Origin: Urechis unicinctus
Taxonomy: Eukaryota; Annelida; Polychaeta; Xenopneusta; Urechidae
Assembly (NCBI GenBank): GCA_034190875.2
Contig: CM067358.1
Location: forward strand, 46,714,327-46,778,326
Direction: 5' to 3'
DNA: 64,000 bases
This document shows positions 37,430 to 52,884 of this stretch, piece by piece; the first letter of the stretch is position 1, and each line of letters begins with the position of its first letter. Under the pieces are notes generated by a model, which was not told the origin of the DNA, did no database searches, and was given only the letters and a program-made list of their open reading frames with translations. Made by a program: the position numbers and the translations under genes.

Positions 37430-40350
37430 AACGGTCGGTTACTTTAACAATCATCGTATGCTCTATGCTGGGTCATGATACGGATATCGGGGGTCGTTTT
37501 GCTCCATTGCGGACAGCATATACAGTTGGACCCTTAGCACGAAATAGCTAATTGGTGGATATGACGTGGTTGTCTGTATGTATGTGCATTAACAAGCCAA
37601 AACGCAAACACACACAAATAGTGTTGTTTTTGTGGTTTCGGTTCACAAAGGAGCAGCAATCTGTAGGTTTGGTTTGAACTGCCAAAAATGGCGATCAACG
37701 ATCAGTTTGGCGATCGTAGTTGACGACACAATCACGACAAAATTAATCTTAAACTATACTAAACCGTTTGATTGCAATATTGACATCTAATCTACTTGTG
37801 TATAATAGCAGTGGTCATCAACTAAATCATGGATAAATTCCTTGGACGGATATATACGTCTCGACAATGTTTATTTTCACCTTGAATGCCAGTTCTTCTC
37901 TTGTCGTTACAGCCACCTATTTCAGACGCTTGCCTATAACTGAATAGAAATCATTTTAATCAATATTTATTACGTATCTGGTACAAAGTATCTTTTTTCA
38001 ATCAGACATTGGATGTGTCTCGTATTTCCGCCATTCCCACTAAAAAGCTTGAACGTCAAAGTTGAATCGATTGTAATCACACAACATTTTTATTAAGTTC
38101 AACAATTTACTGTCTTATTGGTACAATGTTCACCTCCAGTAAAACAAGGAAATGTGCTTGCGGTTGTTTGGTAAAATGCTAGAAAACAAAGCAATGTTGA
38201 CTGCTTTAAACAAGGTCTTAATTGCTGTACACCATTATAAGCACTCAAGGGGTTCAATTTCTCACAACAGTAAAATCAGCCAATGTGATTTATTTCATAG
38301 GTGCGCATTCGTTGTGCATTAAAGTAACATTGGTCGATTATGATACAACGGCCTTTCGTTTGCTTACGAGACTAGTATAACCTATCTACAATGGAACCGG
38401 CTGGCACGAATCGGTCGAACTATTGCTTTTGTTCTGCACATAGATGTATGCATGACTTATATCACAATAACCGCGTCTAATAACATTCTCTAGCAACACA
38501 TATCACCAGGCTTATGGGATGGATCCCTTCTTTATATCTCATAAAGCCTGATTGAATTACCTCCCCTACGTACGCTTAAGTCTCTAACAACAAAGAAAAG
38601 CCATTTCTTCGACTCTCACCCCTTGATACGATCTCTTTATTGCGCAATAACATTCATCACTAGCGCCGTTTTCGGTTGGCTATGGCTCTGTTGATAAAGA
38701 TTCACGTCTACAGAATACCACAACAAAATGACTCGTAGCTTGATTTGTACAGTTTCTATTGCACCGCTGGCGAGAAATTGCTGTCTGAGTGGTTTTTATT
38801 GCCATGCCGCATTCAATAAGTGAACAGGTTTTTGAATAATTAGTGGCTCCTGCTAATAGGCGCTCGACATTTGCCACAATCCAGTCTATAAACAGTAGAG
38901 CAAGATATGCTCTAACTTGATGCAAGTCTGGCAGGCAGTGACTCGTTGTTGTTTATACATACACCCCGTAGATTGAAGCTATAAATCGTCGACGCCTGTT
39001 GGACCAATACTTACAGAAACAATGATGGCACCACGAAATACACTATAGTTTCTAAAGTGATGAGGCTTTAAAATAAAAAATTACCTTCGTGTCAGCCACC
39101 GTTTTTTATGTACTTGTGTACGTAGGTATCCTTAATTTTAGCATTTTGATGATAACATCATGCAGAAGTCAATATCTTCTTCGTGTAGTTATGCGTTGAC
39201 GAATATAAACCGCTGTACATATAAGGCAGATTTCTATGTTTCAATTATACTAACGTGATTCGCCAACTCTTTGCTGAAACTGAAAACGCTGCAATGTAAT
39301 CGATTGCAGCTCTCAGGGCCCCGTCTATCTTTGATTAACTTCAAGCTAAGCCATTTTGGGACCACGTCCAGCTCTAGGGAAATCAAGTAAATTGCACTCT
39401 AATGATAGCCTAGAAACGGACACGTGAAAGTGCATTCTCACAAAGAATTATTATCATTCCAGGGGTTTCGTGTTCCTAAAAAGGACATTAAGTGCAATTT
39501 TTGTAATCGCCCTACATCGAATTCGATGCACAAGTATAAGAATTAATATTGACAATTGTTTTAACCGAAAGGTATGCAATGCGTAAAATATCTTTGTCTA
39601 GACGTGTACTATACGGATTATTTCGACATACATCCAACGTAACGGGATCTTTGTAATTAGCGTTTTGTTCTTTATTGGACATGTTATTCAAACATCTCTG
39701 TATTGCATAGCACTTTACTGTCGACAATCGGTAAAGAGGAGATCAGCGAAAGAGGGAACAATATTTTAGTTAAACCAATGTCGGTTCTTCGAGAAATCAC
39801 CGACACCTTTCAGGTTTTTGTAAGACAATGAGAGAGATATCTTTGCTCTTCTGTCTTCCTCTTAAGCATGCTCAAGCTGCATCAAATCGAGTGGGCATGC
39901 CGTCAGACATGTGTGTGGTACAAAGCATATTCAGGCATTGATTGGTGTGATTCAATGCAACTTATTAAATTATGTTTCCTTTGATGAATGGCAGATAACA
40001 AGATGCCGTCGAGCAATTTAAGACATGCTTAACTCATGTAGAAAATATAAAAATCATGGTTTTTACATCAACGTGCCAAATTAATGTGTCAACTTAATTG
40101 ATAGATACAATCCTACAATGTCAGGATCACGTGCCTTTCGCGATCGAGTCATGACATATTTCATGAACCTGAATAGCAAGCACACCCGTCATAGGACAAC
40201 TGAATCTAGCAAGGATTATTTATGTCAATTGGATTGACCTGGCAATTCAGCAAAAGGATTTAATGTCACTCAGTTATCCGCGGGGTAATGACTTTGCTTT
40301 ATAAGCATTCGTTTGCACAATGCATAGCTAAGTGCACTGTTTTCAAGTGG
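37430..40350. repeat. Family 1 dispersed unit, copy C
   Basis: Direct copy of A (8045-9300 onward) and B (13090-15960). Compared with A and B it lacks about 370 bp: sequence jumps from the equivalent of 8758 (agaataccacaa) to that of about 9123 (caacaaaatgac) at 38722-38730. Donor-like GTAATTC (minus) is at 38560. Confidence 0.9.
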
Positions 40351-40609
40351 AGTATGGTGTTACACTTTTCCAATACGCAATTTGTGAAGTCTTTTAATGA
40401 AAAAGTAAATATTAACGCCTTCTAAAGCTAGCCATCAACAATTGACCTATGGTTGTTCTGTCCCCTATGGCTTGTATCATTGTCATTTTAGTTGTATTCG
40501 TAATGAATACCGATCGGTGAATGCTGAACTCAGATAATAATAAAAGAGACTACGCAATCCGTTCATTTAATATTACTGACTTACAACAATTTTAACATAT
40601 CTTTTTATG
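40351..40609. other. Intergenic, nothing recognised
   Basis: No repeat or exon signal was seen. Confidence 0.4.
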
Positions 40610-41620
40610 CATCTTTTCAGCGTTACGATATTGGTGGCGGGGCATATAGTACCACATTTTAAAATAACACACTTAGATATATTTTATGGGAGCCACATCA
40701 CGTAACAGCTAATTGTTGGAAATTATATGGTTACCTGGATGTATATACATCGCTGCAACAAACCACAACATGAATTTACAGCTATGCTCTGCACATCTGG
40801 CCCACAAACGGAATGCTGACAATTAATTGATTGTTTGTGCCATATTTGTGCCAGGTTGAGGGATTTAGTTCATGAAGGAACTACTCAGACGATGTTTTAG
40901 TTCATATTGCCATATATGGCGAGCTCCGATCAATGATGGTATAATCTGTATCCTACGATTGTAACCCTCCGAACGCTTAGAATAAATAATTTTCTTAGTG
41001 GAAATATGTTCACCTCGAAGAAACCTGGAAAGTTGTTGTGGTTGTGTGATGTTATAATAGGAAGTGATTGTACATGTGTTACACGAACACTAATGCTTTA
41101 CTCCCTAATTCTAAATTACGATTGATCATTATCAGCTTTCAAGTGGTTTAATTTGTAAGGAAAAAACAACACGCGGCCGATATAATTATGCTTATTCACT
41201 ATAAGGAGGTAACAGTCATGTTGAATCAATCTGCTATGGAAGCTGCTTGCATGAATTGGTCGACATATTGCTGTTATTCCGTTTATCGCTGCATTCACAG
41301 TACAGATATCTTCATATGCTCACAAGTCATCTCACCACATTTCACTCATCATAAATAGATAGGATTCTGTCTTTTTAATCAATAAACCCTGATTATATTA
41401 CCTTGCCGAGGTTACCCACTCCTTGTAGATCGCTGAAGAGTCCGATAACATCAAACTAACGCTATTTCTACGACTTATGCCCACTTGATAAGATCGCATT
41501 GTTGTGCAGTTAACTTCATCAACAGCGCTGTTCCAGGAATTGGCGTCTATATCTATCGGCGTTGGTTCATTCGTATGTCTACACTTTACAAAAATATGAT
41601 GGCGTCCTAAACGTAGATAA
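40610..41620. repeat. Family 1 dispersed unit, copy D (most diverged)
   Basis: Shares order and spacing of landmarks with the other copies: acgtaacagctaattg-tgga, tggttacctg-atgtat, ttcacctcgaagaaacctgg, cattatcagctttcaagtgg, aataaaccctgattatattacct. Many substitutions set it apart from A, B and C. Confidence 0.7.
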
Positions 41621-41661
41621 ATCCTGACAGTATATTCAACATATGCTTTGATGCAATTCAT
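41402..41661 (-). CDS. Putative intact exon of family 1 ending at GTAATA donor
   Basis: The minus strand is open for about 86 codons and ends at GCAAG|GTAATA (41401). It reads VEYTVRIYLRLGRHHIFVKC, DANSWNSAVDEVNCTTMRSY, RRNSVSLMLSDSS and YKEWVTSAR. In copies A, B and C the homologous DNA keeps fragments of the same reading (STEP, DECNCTMKRSY in B, DECHCTIK in A) but with stops, and the same donor position reads GTAATTC. The exon at 12506-12791 shares the end motif. The alternating basic/hydrophobic TVRIYLRL suggests beta structure. The family is not recognised. The 5' end is not defined. Confidence 0.45.
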
Positions 41662-41887
41662 GTCCTTTAAGGTTTCTAAATTTTATTATGAAGTATTACG
41701 TGCAGCACTAATATGCTTTTATGCAATGGGGATGAGTTTGGGGATGATATTAGCGAATCGAACAAACATTCTAGGTTTACTCAAATACACCATGGTTTGT
41801 GTGCAAGGATATGTAGATAATTACGAATGTATCTTTTATGTGCATTCGGTACCAAAATGTGGCTTTGCATTTACAATGGTCATCAAT

Positions 41888-41945
41888 GGTTTTTTATGTC
41901 CCATCGGCTGAATGAATTTTTATGTCCCATCCGCTGCCAAATGAA
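41888..41945. repeat. Two-copy direct repeat, about 28 bp
   Basis: The words tttttatgtcccatcggctg and tttttatgtcccatccgctg, each followed by an aatgaat-like tail, lie next to each other just left of a TA microsatellite. Confidence 0.8.
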
Positions 41946-41949
41946 TATC

Positions 41950-42026
41950 ACATATATATATATATATAGATTATATATATGATGCCAAATTTACATAATT
42001 ATATATATACATGTATATGTATATAA

Positions 42027-42092
<66 letters not shown>

Positions 42093-42109
42093 ATATGTAT
42101 ATATGTATA

Positions 42110-42152
<43 letters not shown>

Positions 42153-42183
42153 TAAATATATATATATATATATATATTTGAAC

Positions 42184-42214
<31 letters not shown>

Positions 42215-42232
42215 TAATATATATATATATAT
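41950..42232. repeat. (TA)n microsatellite with GT and CTTAA interruptions
   Basis: Several near-pure TA runs are separated by short unique words, ending at tatcagtattg. Confidence 0.96.
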
Positions 42233-43879
42233 CAGTATTGTTCTAGGACTTTTCGTCATATTTTGCTTGATAACTTCTATAACACATTACATAACATCTG
42301 TCACTGGCATTCCAGGCGAATGGGCTTCTTTAAGGCTCATCGGCATGCAGAAACTGTGATCGAACAATGTAGTTACGGCACTAATTTTGCTGGTACAAGT
42401 GAAGCCAGTCACAGTCTCGCCAAATCGTTTATATGGTTTTTTAGCCCGCATATTGTTGGCATTACGTTCTCCACTCTTCATAACCTATAAACCGGACGGC
42501 ATTACCCGGCCCATGCTCTTGACTCCTTGCCCCATAAACCTTTAAACATAATGTCGCATCTTGCGGCACGGAGATTGCCAATTAATTTGCCGTCATATGA
42601 TATGACGCTCGATTACTGGGCAAGCATATTGCGCTCTGGGTGTATGCACGACATGTCTGGTACTTCTACCGTTATCCCATCAACAATGTTTCCTAACGCG
42701 GCAACTATTGTGCCTGTGATAAAACACAAACAACTAGACTGTATGGCAAATCCACGATGCAATGATCGCACATTTTACATGTTACGGGTTTAACATGTAG
42801 CATCAATCTTTCCGCTCATGAATGACAAATCAATAGCATTTATATCGTCCAATTTATCAATGCTATTAATTGACCTGCTATGAGTGTGCAATATAACATC
42901 AGCCGATGTAATGGATGACGTATGATGTGTTATTATATTGCTGATCATTGCTGGTAGTCCTTCAAATTGATAAGTAAGGAATAAATCCTATGTCTGGCAG
43001 TATGGAAAACAGGTCGCCGTAACCCGACCTCTATTCACATTACTTCTGTAACGTTATATTAGTCTCACCAAAGAAATTTTTTAAAATGTACTAGTTAGTC
43101 AGCACAGTTAATTATCAATTACACTAAAGCTTTCCCGTCGCCTACTGCATGAATAAATTTCCATATCATTTTATTCTAATTGATACGTAATTCAATCAAT
43201 CTCTTAGTCAATTTCCATAAGTATCAGCATTAAGGCATAGAGACATAGCGTACAGTAATGTGATAAAAATAACGCTAAACATATCAGCTTGAATATTAAT
43301 TTCTTGCATATCAAGATATGCCTTTTGGTTGTACTTTTTATCTCCTGAACAATAACATCGAGTCAAAAGTGTCTACACTTAACGACGCATTAATGTTACA
43401 TCTGACGTTTACGCTATGACTCTAGAGTATGTATTGTCATTAATCTATCCAATTGAGTACGCTACTAACGACGCAGGGTTGTCATTAGCATGAGATCAGA
43501 ATATCGCTCAGAACATTTTCATCTTGTGTACAATAAATTAACCAGAATGCAATTCGCTTTTGTGTCTAAATTTGAAAATGGTCAATTGATTGTCAATATT
43601 ATGATTGTTCATTGCTAACTTATTTTTTTTCCATATATATTTATAAACGTGGAGCCATATTCTATCATTGCTGTATTGCTGCTCGAATTCCGAGCCTTTT
43701 TTCTCCGATGAAATAAGATTTATATGGTACAATGAATAATATTTGTATGCATTGTTATGGTAAATGACATAGTCCGATCTACATGTTAAGCTTATCCGCA
43801 GAGTTCGCTAATATTCGCATTTAGTGAGTGGAAACGTTACAATGTAGCTCTCTGAACTATTTAACTTATTAATCAAGAA
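42233..43879. other. Intergenic with short family 1 piece at about 42476-42560
   Basis: cataacctataaaccggac-gcattacc and ccatgctcttgactccttg match the 12488-12530 version of the family 1 landmark, including the donor-equivalent attac at 42501-42505. The plus frame at 42527-42793 and the minus frame at 43538-43732 are unsupported. Confidence 0.45.
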
Positions 43880-44050
43880 AGTAAAAAAACGATTCCTAAT
43901 GGTCACATGCTCTTCCCAAGGAAAATCTTGAAAGTTGATTTGGGTGGAACACTACTGAAATGCTGCTAACCAAATGTTTCAATGTACTGCCCTTCATTGC
44001 TGACGACTATTACATGCTTTCAAAAGGTTCAGTTACCCGCATGCATATAC
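43880..44050. repeat. Family 1 fragment, copy E
   Basis: Aligns with 13240-13420, 38100-38260 and 40985-41160 (ggtcacatgctcttccc-aaggaaaatcttgaaagttg, then tgac-actattacatgctttca). It is a partial copy only. Confidence 0.55.
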
Positions 44051-44206
44051 GCAATCAATGTAAATAATTGTGTAAATATTCGTTCAACGCACATGCATAC
44101 TGCTCGGTTGCCATTTAGTAATCCGTAGTACATCGCTTTACCATTCATTGTAAACATGTCAAATAAAATCAATCTTTAATGGTTGCCGCTTGCAGACACA
44201 TGTGAA
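44051..44206. other. Short intergenic stretch
   Basis: Nothing was recognised before the tandem duplication. Confidence 0.4.
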
Positions 44207-44486
44207 TTAATCGTGTTATTCTTTGGCTGGCATCACATCCAAATCCTTTGAAGTTCAGCGATTTAACGCCGATACTAACGCAATTATTACTCATTAGAAT
44301 TGTCTAAAAAGATGAAATTATCTTCGTAACGATCACTGTTTGTCAGTTAATTGTGTTATTCTTTGGCTGGCATCACATCCAAATCCTTTGAAGTTCAGCG
44401 ATTTAACGCCGATACTAACGCAATTATTACTCATTAGAATTGTCTCAAAAGATGAAATTATCTTCGTAACGATCACTGTTTGTCAG
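44207..44486. repeat. Perfect-register tandem duplication, 2 x 140 bp
   Basis: Units 44207-44346 and 44347-44486 differ at only two positions that I can see (tcgtg/ttgtg and ctaaaaag/ctcaaaag). The duplication is therefore recent compared with the dispersed families. Confidence 0.95.
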
Positions 44487-44889
44487 GCTGTTACACGTTA
44501 CATATTGCACGTTTGCAACTTTCACGTCATGTCACGACATATTATACAATATTAAAGTTAATATTAGAATTGATTTGGTTCTGTAGCCTCGCAGTGTTGC
44601 GTACTCAACACTGCGAAAACTTTCGGGCATCTTATCAGAACATATGGCTAGAATAGATTTAAAATGAAGTTGCTCTTTCAATCGGATATTTCAACAGTCA
44701 CGATATTTTCAGCGGGTTCATTGAACTCTTATAAGAACCGACTCGATATGTAGTTTAAGAACAAGGGTTTTCAGTAATGTTTCTAACCTGCTGTGTTGTC
44801 ATACTTTTTAAATATTGCAGTCAATCTTTGCAAATACAAGTACATTGCTCTATTAATGTTTTACGTACGCGATTTGGCAATTCCCACTT
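44487..44889. other. Intergenic, no supported gene
   Basis: Nothing was recognised. Confidence 0.4.
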
Positions 44890-45060
44890 GAACACTGTGC
44901 ACGTAACACAGTGATCAATTGCAGCCCTGAGAGCCGTGTTTATCTTTAATCAACTCCAGCAACACACCCCACTGGTACGATGTTCATCACGAGGGAAATC
45001 AAGAACGTTGCTGTTGACGGCCTAATAATAGCCTACAAGAATTGAACATGGGATTGTTTT
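44890..45060. repeat. Family 1 fragment, copy F
   Basis: Aligns with 14800-14930 and 39290-39420 (gatcaattgcagccctgagagcc, tatctttaatcaactcca, gagggaaatcaagaacgttgc, taatgatagcct-like). Confidence 0.6.
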
Positions 45061-45574
45061 TTGAGACTCGAGAAAATGACCATCTCGCTGCTTTACAAAT
45101 CTACTTCTTTGTAGTACTGCTGCTGAAATGGTACCTCAAAAAGAACTTTTAATTTTGGCTGAATTGTTATTTTAATTAAAACTGCCCTCGCAAGTTCCAT
45201 AAAACCAGAGGTAAGTATAGCGCAGTGTTTTGCGAATTGTAGTTTAAAACTTGTATCGATGTATTGTCCCCAAATTAGTCACTCGTCGTTCTGAGGTGGA
45301 CGCGGAATCGGCAAACTACAGGATGAAATGCCAAGCAGTATATAATGCTGTATGTGTGCTTTGCATGCCACCTCATGTTGGAAATTGCGACCAGTGACAA
45401 CGAGATAAGTAACGCATGTCTCTTGGGACAACTTGCAGTCAATAGATCACGTCAAGACTTCAAATCACTTGCTATACTCTCGCTTTAACAATTGTATTGA
45501 TCGAAAGACTGCTGACGATATAAACAGTGCCCGGCTTCAAATTTGAGTACCTCTTAGCTATATATGGCCATGGC
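45061..45574. other. Intergenic, no supported gene
   Basis: Nothing was recognised. Confidence 0.4.
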
Positions 45575-49689
<4,115 letters not shown>

Positions 49690-50250
49690 TTATTAGTTTA
49701 ATGAATGGATGCAGTTCTCGTTAGCAAACATCAAACATCATTAAATAAATTAAGCATATAGACACACATCTCTTTCGTGGTTATCAAAAGCCGCTAGTTT
49801 TAATCTGTGGGTAAGGAATAAATATATATTTGAGAATGTAAACATGCTGCAGCGATGGTTAATAGCTTCGGTACTTCTTCTTTTTGACGAATCGCTCTAA
49901 TTCGTTCATGTAAAGTTACGTCAAATAAATGCCAATGTACAGCATTGGTGCCAAGTAATCACGCACTTTGTATTCATAAATCTATTTTCTAACCAAGAGC
50001 AATGTTAACTCTGTAACCGCTTCACTGGGTCAGGAAAATTGTCTTGTATTCTAATTAATGCAACAACCGTGTTAAGTTTCATATGTTACTCATGGTCTTT
50101 AAAGATATATATTGTGAGCCAAACATTAAGACACATGATACTTGATAGCTGCATTTGCTTCTTATATATGTGTTGGCATAATAATAACCTTTTATGTTTC
50201 ATATTCGCTCGTGTAATGCTCCTAAGACCCAGTGCATATGGCGCAACGGG
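49690..50250. repeat. Left flank of the satellite, family 3 homology
   Basis: About 49720-50150 aligns with 30450-30745 (gcaaacatcaaacatca, aaccaagagcaatgttaactctg, attaatgcaacaaccgtgtta, cacatgatacttgatagct). After this the sequence leaves homology (50150-50250) and enters the first monomer at gttggaaagg. The array therefore arose within an existing family 3 copy. Confidence 0.75.
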
Positions 50251-50262
50251 TTGGAAAGGTGT

Positions 50263-51567
50263 GGGGGGGGGGTGTGGCTTGGTATGTGGGCATATGATTA
50301 GTACGGGCGGTGGGTGTGTTGAGTATAAAGGTGTTAGTATGGAATGTTGAACCAATGTGAAGACAATAGAAGGCAACAGTTAAACCTGTGTAGTTTGATC
50401 TATGCATGTGGCAATGAATGCAGCGATAGTTTGATAAGACTTAGCTAGCACTTAGTTGACCAGTGAATGGCGGGCATTTGCGAACTTAATGTTCATGTGT
50501 ATTGGAATAATTTCACCCGGCTCAGGTTTTTATGAGACACAAAAGCATAAAGATGATGTACTGCATCACGGATAAATGTTAAAACAGCCAGTGAATAGGC
50601 AGGAGGGGAGGTACTGAGGGCTCACAAGTATCAACACTCTATTGTGATTTATTTGCTGTCTCGCTTAGGAATTATTCTCTTACACAATGACAGATTTATT
50701 CATACACGTTTAAGTAAAATATTTCAGGGAAATCCGAAAGGTTTTGTAATTGGGGAATAAATAGTGACATGCATATGTATGATAAGAACAATAACTGCAT
50801 GTTTGATAATAATACTGTGTCGCAACAATCGCCAGAGTCCCATATTGCTAGTTGGCTTATGACACTGAAGTCAGAAATTCAACTGATAATATAGCTGCAA
50901 TAATACAGTGACTATCACACCATGGAAAAGAGACACCTGGGACTCTGTTTAGATTGGGAGGTAGGTACGCTTGTTAGGTTTCATCACATCCTTACGTACA
51001 TGGCTTGTCTGCTGAGGCTGTTACTTTCTGCAACGCAATTAGGCATGCCAATACACATGTCCTGAAATGTACTATCTACCTCTTCATTCTATATTGCAGA
51101 GAGGTTAAATTATTGCATTTAAAATGACCGTTTTTCATTAAATATTAATGTCACCAGTTAGTGTGCTAGGTGACATGTTGCAAGCGGCGTAGATCTGTGC
51201 ATATGTGTGCTTTAATAGTGTAAATTATAAATGCAATTTTATTCCAACGACCCCAGGATGATTCTCTGAGGACAGAATTGGCACGTGCTGCCGATCCATA
51301 CATATAAAATAAACATGACACTATAACGTCAGCAGGTCGGTAGATGCATACACAGAAGTCGTGTCGACCGAGCTACATTAAAGTTGCAGATCATACGACC
51401 CGCTAGAGAGCAACGATAGCAACGATCATGCGACAGTTGTCTATGTGCTTTAATAGCCAAAAACTGGAGTCCTTTCACGACAGCTAAAACTACCGTATGC
51501 TGAATAAAAAAGTTGATTATATTACGAATATGAGAAGACATATGGACAGACCACACAATCTTGGAAA
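50263..51567. repeat. Monomer 1, type A (array edge)
   Basis: Starts with a 10-G run. It carries an edge-specific loss of atttgttcag near 50835 and a B-like attattctctta variant at 50669, so it differs from the two other A monomers. Confidence 0.9.
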
Positions 51568-52884
51568 GGGGGGGATGGCTTGGTATGTGGGCATATGATT
51601 AGTACGGGGGGTGGGTGTATTGAGTATAAATGTGTTAGTATGGAATCTTGAACCAATGTGAAGACAATAGAAGGCAACAGTTATGCCTGTGTAGTTTGAT
51701 CTATACATGTGGTAATGAATGCAGCGAAAGTTTGATAATATAAGACTTAGCTTGCACTTAGTTGACAAGTGAATGGCGGGCATTTGCGAACTTAATGTCC
51801 ATGTGTATTGGAATAATTTCACCCGGCTCAGGTTTTTATGAGACACATAAGCATAAAGATGATGTACTGCATCACGGATAAAGGTTAAAACAGCCAGTGA
51901 ATAGGCAGGAGGGGAGGTACTGAGGGCTCACAAGTATCAACACTCTATTGTGATTTATTTGCTGTCTCGCTTAGGAATTATTCTCTTACACAATGACAGA
52001 TTTATTCATACACGTTTAAGTAAAATATTTCAGGGAAATCCGAAAGGTTTTGTAATTGGGGAATAAATAGTGACATGCATATGTATGATAAGAACAATAA
52101 CTGCATGTTTGATAATAATACTGTGTTGCAACAATCGCCAGATTTGTTCAGAGTCCCATATTGCTAGTTGGCTTATGACACTGAAGTCAGAAATTCAACT
52201 GATAATATAGCTGCAATAATACAGTGACTATCACACCAAGGCAAAGAGACACCTGGGACTCTGTTTAGATTGGGAGGTAGGTACGCTTGTTAGGTATCAT
52301 CACATCCTTACGTACATGGCTTGTCTGCTGAGGCTGTTACTTTCTGCAACGCAATTAGGCATGCCAATACACATGTCCTGAAATGTACTATCTACCTCTT
52401 CATTCTATATTGCAGAGAGGTTAAATTATTGCATATAAAATGACCGTTTTTCATTAAATATTAATGTCACCAGTTAGTGTGCTAGGTGACATGTTGCAAG
52501 CGGCGTAGATCTGTGCATATGTGTGCTTTAATAGTGTAAGTTATAAATGCAATTTTATTCCAACGACCCCAGGATGATTCTCTGAGGACAGAATAGGCAC
52601 GTGCTGCCGATCCATACATATAAAATAAACATGACACTATAACGTCAGCAGGTCGGTAGATGCATACACAGAAGTCGTGTCGACCGAGCTTACATTAAAG
52701 TTGCAGATCATACGACCCGCTAGAGAGCAACGATCGCAACGATCATGCGACAGTTGTCTATGTGCTTTAATAGCCAAAAACTGGAGTCCTTTCACGACAG
52801 CTAAAACTACCGTATGCTGAATAAAAAAGTTGATTATATTACGAATATGAGAAGACATATGGACAGACCACACAATCTTGGAAA
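51568..52884. repeat. Monomer 2, type B
   Basis: Starts with 7 G then ATGG, as do the other B monomers. Carries gacaagtgaatgg and acacataagc, tgttgcaac and caaggcaaag. A one-base insertion (gagcttacatt) near 52690 shifts the minus frame. Confidence 0.9.
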
